This document shows positions 63,624 to 64,000 of a stretch of 64,000 bases of DNA, in pieces. The first letter of the stretch is position 1. Each line of letters begins with the position of its first letter. The notes under the pieces are model-generated. The model made no database searches, was not told the DNA's origin, and was given only the letters and a program-made list of their open reading frames with translations. Position numbers and translations under genes: made by a program. Source of the DNA: Ignavibacteriota bacterium (lineage in GTDB: Bacteria; Bacteroidota; Ignavibacteria; Ignavibacteriales; Melioribacteraceae); NCBI GenBank assembly GCA_016713565.1, contig JADJOX010000007.1, forward strand, positions 796,501-860,500, read 5' to 3'.

Positions 63624-64000
63624 TTAATTATGAATTTCTTTTTTAATTTGCGTCCAATATTTTCTTCTAAGCGCAACTGATTTTTTTGTATCGGTTTTCA
63701 GTTCAATAACAGAAAAAACTTTTGTGGAAATAGCTTCATTAATTTTCTTGTCAAATTCTGCGTATGATTTTGGATTTGAATAATTTCCGCCGAAGCTTTT
63801 AACTAATTTGGAGAAATTTAAATTCAGCGGAGTATTAAAATAATCTTCAAAATGATCTTTGGAGTTGGCAACCGGAAGCATACTGAAAATTCCGCCGCCG
63901 TTATTATTTATCAAAATTATTATCAAAGGAATTTTAAAATCTATAAGTGATGAAAGCGCCGTTAGATTATGGTAAAATGCCAAATCGCCGATTACTAAAA
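63624..64000 (-). CDS. menD: 2-Succinyl-5-enolpyruvyl-6-hydroxy-3-cyclohexene-1-carboxylate synthase, C-terminal part
   Basis: The last 125 codons of a gene that enters from the right edge are present. They carry the thiamine diphosphate motif GDLAFYHNLTAL followed by ILINNNGGGIFSMLP, exactly the MenD pattern. The C-terminal FNTPLNLNFSKLVKSFGGNY also matches. MenD joins isochorismate and 2-oxoglutarate in the first committed step. The upstream part, probably with menF beyond it, is outside the window. Confidence 0.93.
   Translation of the reverse strand, partial: LVIGDLAFYHNLTALSSLIDFKIPLIIILINNNGGGIFSMLPVANSKDHFEDYFNTPLNLNFSKLVKSFGGNYSNPKSYAEFDKKINEAISTKVFSVIELKTDTKKSVALRRKYWTQIKKEIHN

Noticed and set aside
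1..64000. rRNA, tRNA, CRISPR arrays, insertion sequences and prophage genes
   Set aside because: Scanned both strands for typical CCA-ended cloverleaf genes, spaced repeats and transposase/integrase motifs; none found.

Overview
This is a 64-kb stretch of an AT-rich, gene-dense bacterial chromosome that most resembles the Ignavibacteria/Chlorobi side of the FCB group. The evidence is two secreted proteins with type IX secretion (T9SS) C-terminal domains of the NYPNPFNPST kind, a complete Bat (aerotolerance) operon, many signal-peptide outer-membrane beta-barrels and SpII lipoproteins, a menaquinone cluster, frequent TTG starts, and a gmk-rpoZ pair. No rRNA, tRNA, CRISPR array, insertion sequence or prophage was seen, so this looks like core chromosome.

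Layout. 0-8 kb: a cut-off FAD-linked dehydrogenase, Xaa-Pro aminopeptidase, a T9SS-exported BNR propeller protein, a deoxyhypusine-synthase-like enzyme and two exported proteins. 8-12.5 kb: translation genes rplM-rpsI and rpsB-tsf-pyrH-frr, with a canonical promoter, clear terminators and an rpsB whose product carries an unusual C-terminal YegP-like (DUF1508) extension. 12.5-27 kb: envelope and housekeeping genes, including a degenerate L,D-transpeptidase next to an Omp85 protein, yicC-gmk-rpoZ, a family 4 uracil-DNA glycosylase, dnaB, a DUF1460 amidase with anmK, a radical SAM/HhH protein, gatB and a BshB1-like deacetylase.

27-37 kb (minus strand): aspartate-family amino acid synthesis. thrA-asd-thrB-thrC carries carbon from aspartate to homoserine and threonine. 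A SAM-I riboswitch with its terminator then controls metY-metX, which divert homoserine to methionine. 37-45.6 kb (plus strand): moxR-DUF58-membrane protein-batA-batB-batC-batD-batE, tightly packed and often overlapping.

45.6-59 kb: an envelope-rich region with a DUF5916 barrel, a TonB-receptor-like barrel, lipoproteins, thiolase, a T9SS-exported M23 peptidase, a MORN/YwqK-repeat protein and a membrane-anchored thioredoxin. 59-64 kb: menaquinone genes menD(partial)-menH-menB-menA-menE on the minus strand, with a hotdog thioesterase convergent to menE that may supply the DHNA-CoA hydrolase step. menC is not in the window.

No obvious new multi-gene defence or mobile system is present. The most unusual items are the S2-YegP fusion with a structured leader, the L,D-transpeptidase lacking both its catalytic His and Cys, the DHS-like enzyme with a replaced catalytic His, and the radical SAM protein with a DNA-binding-type HhH tail.
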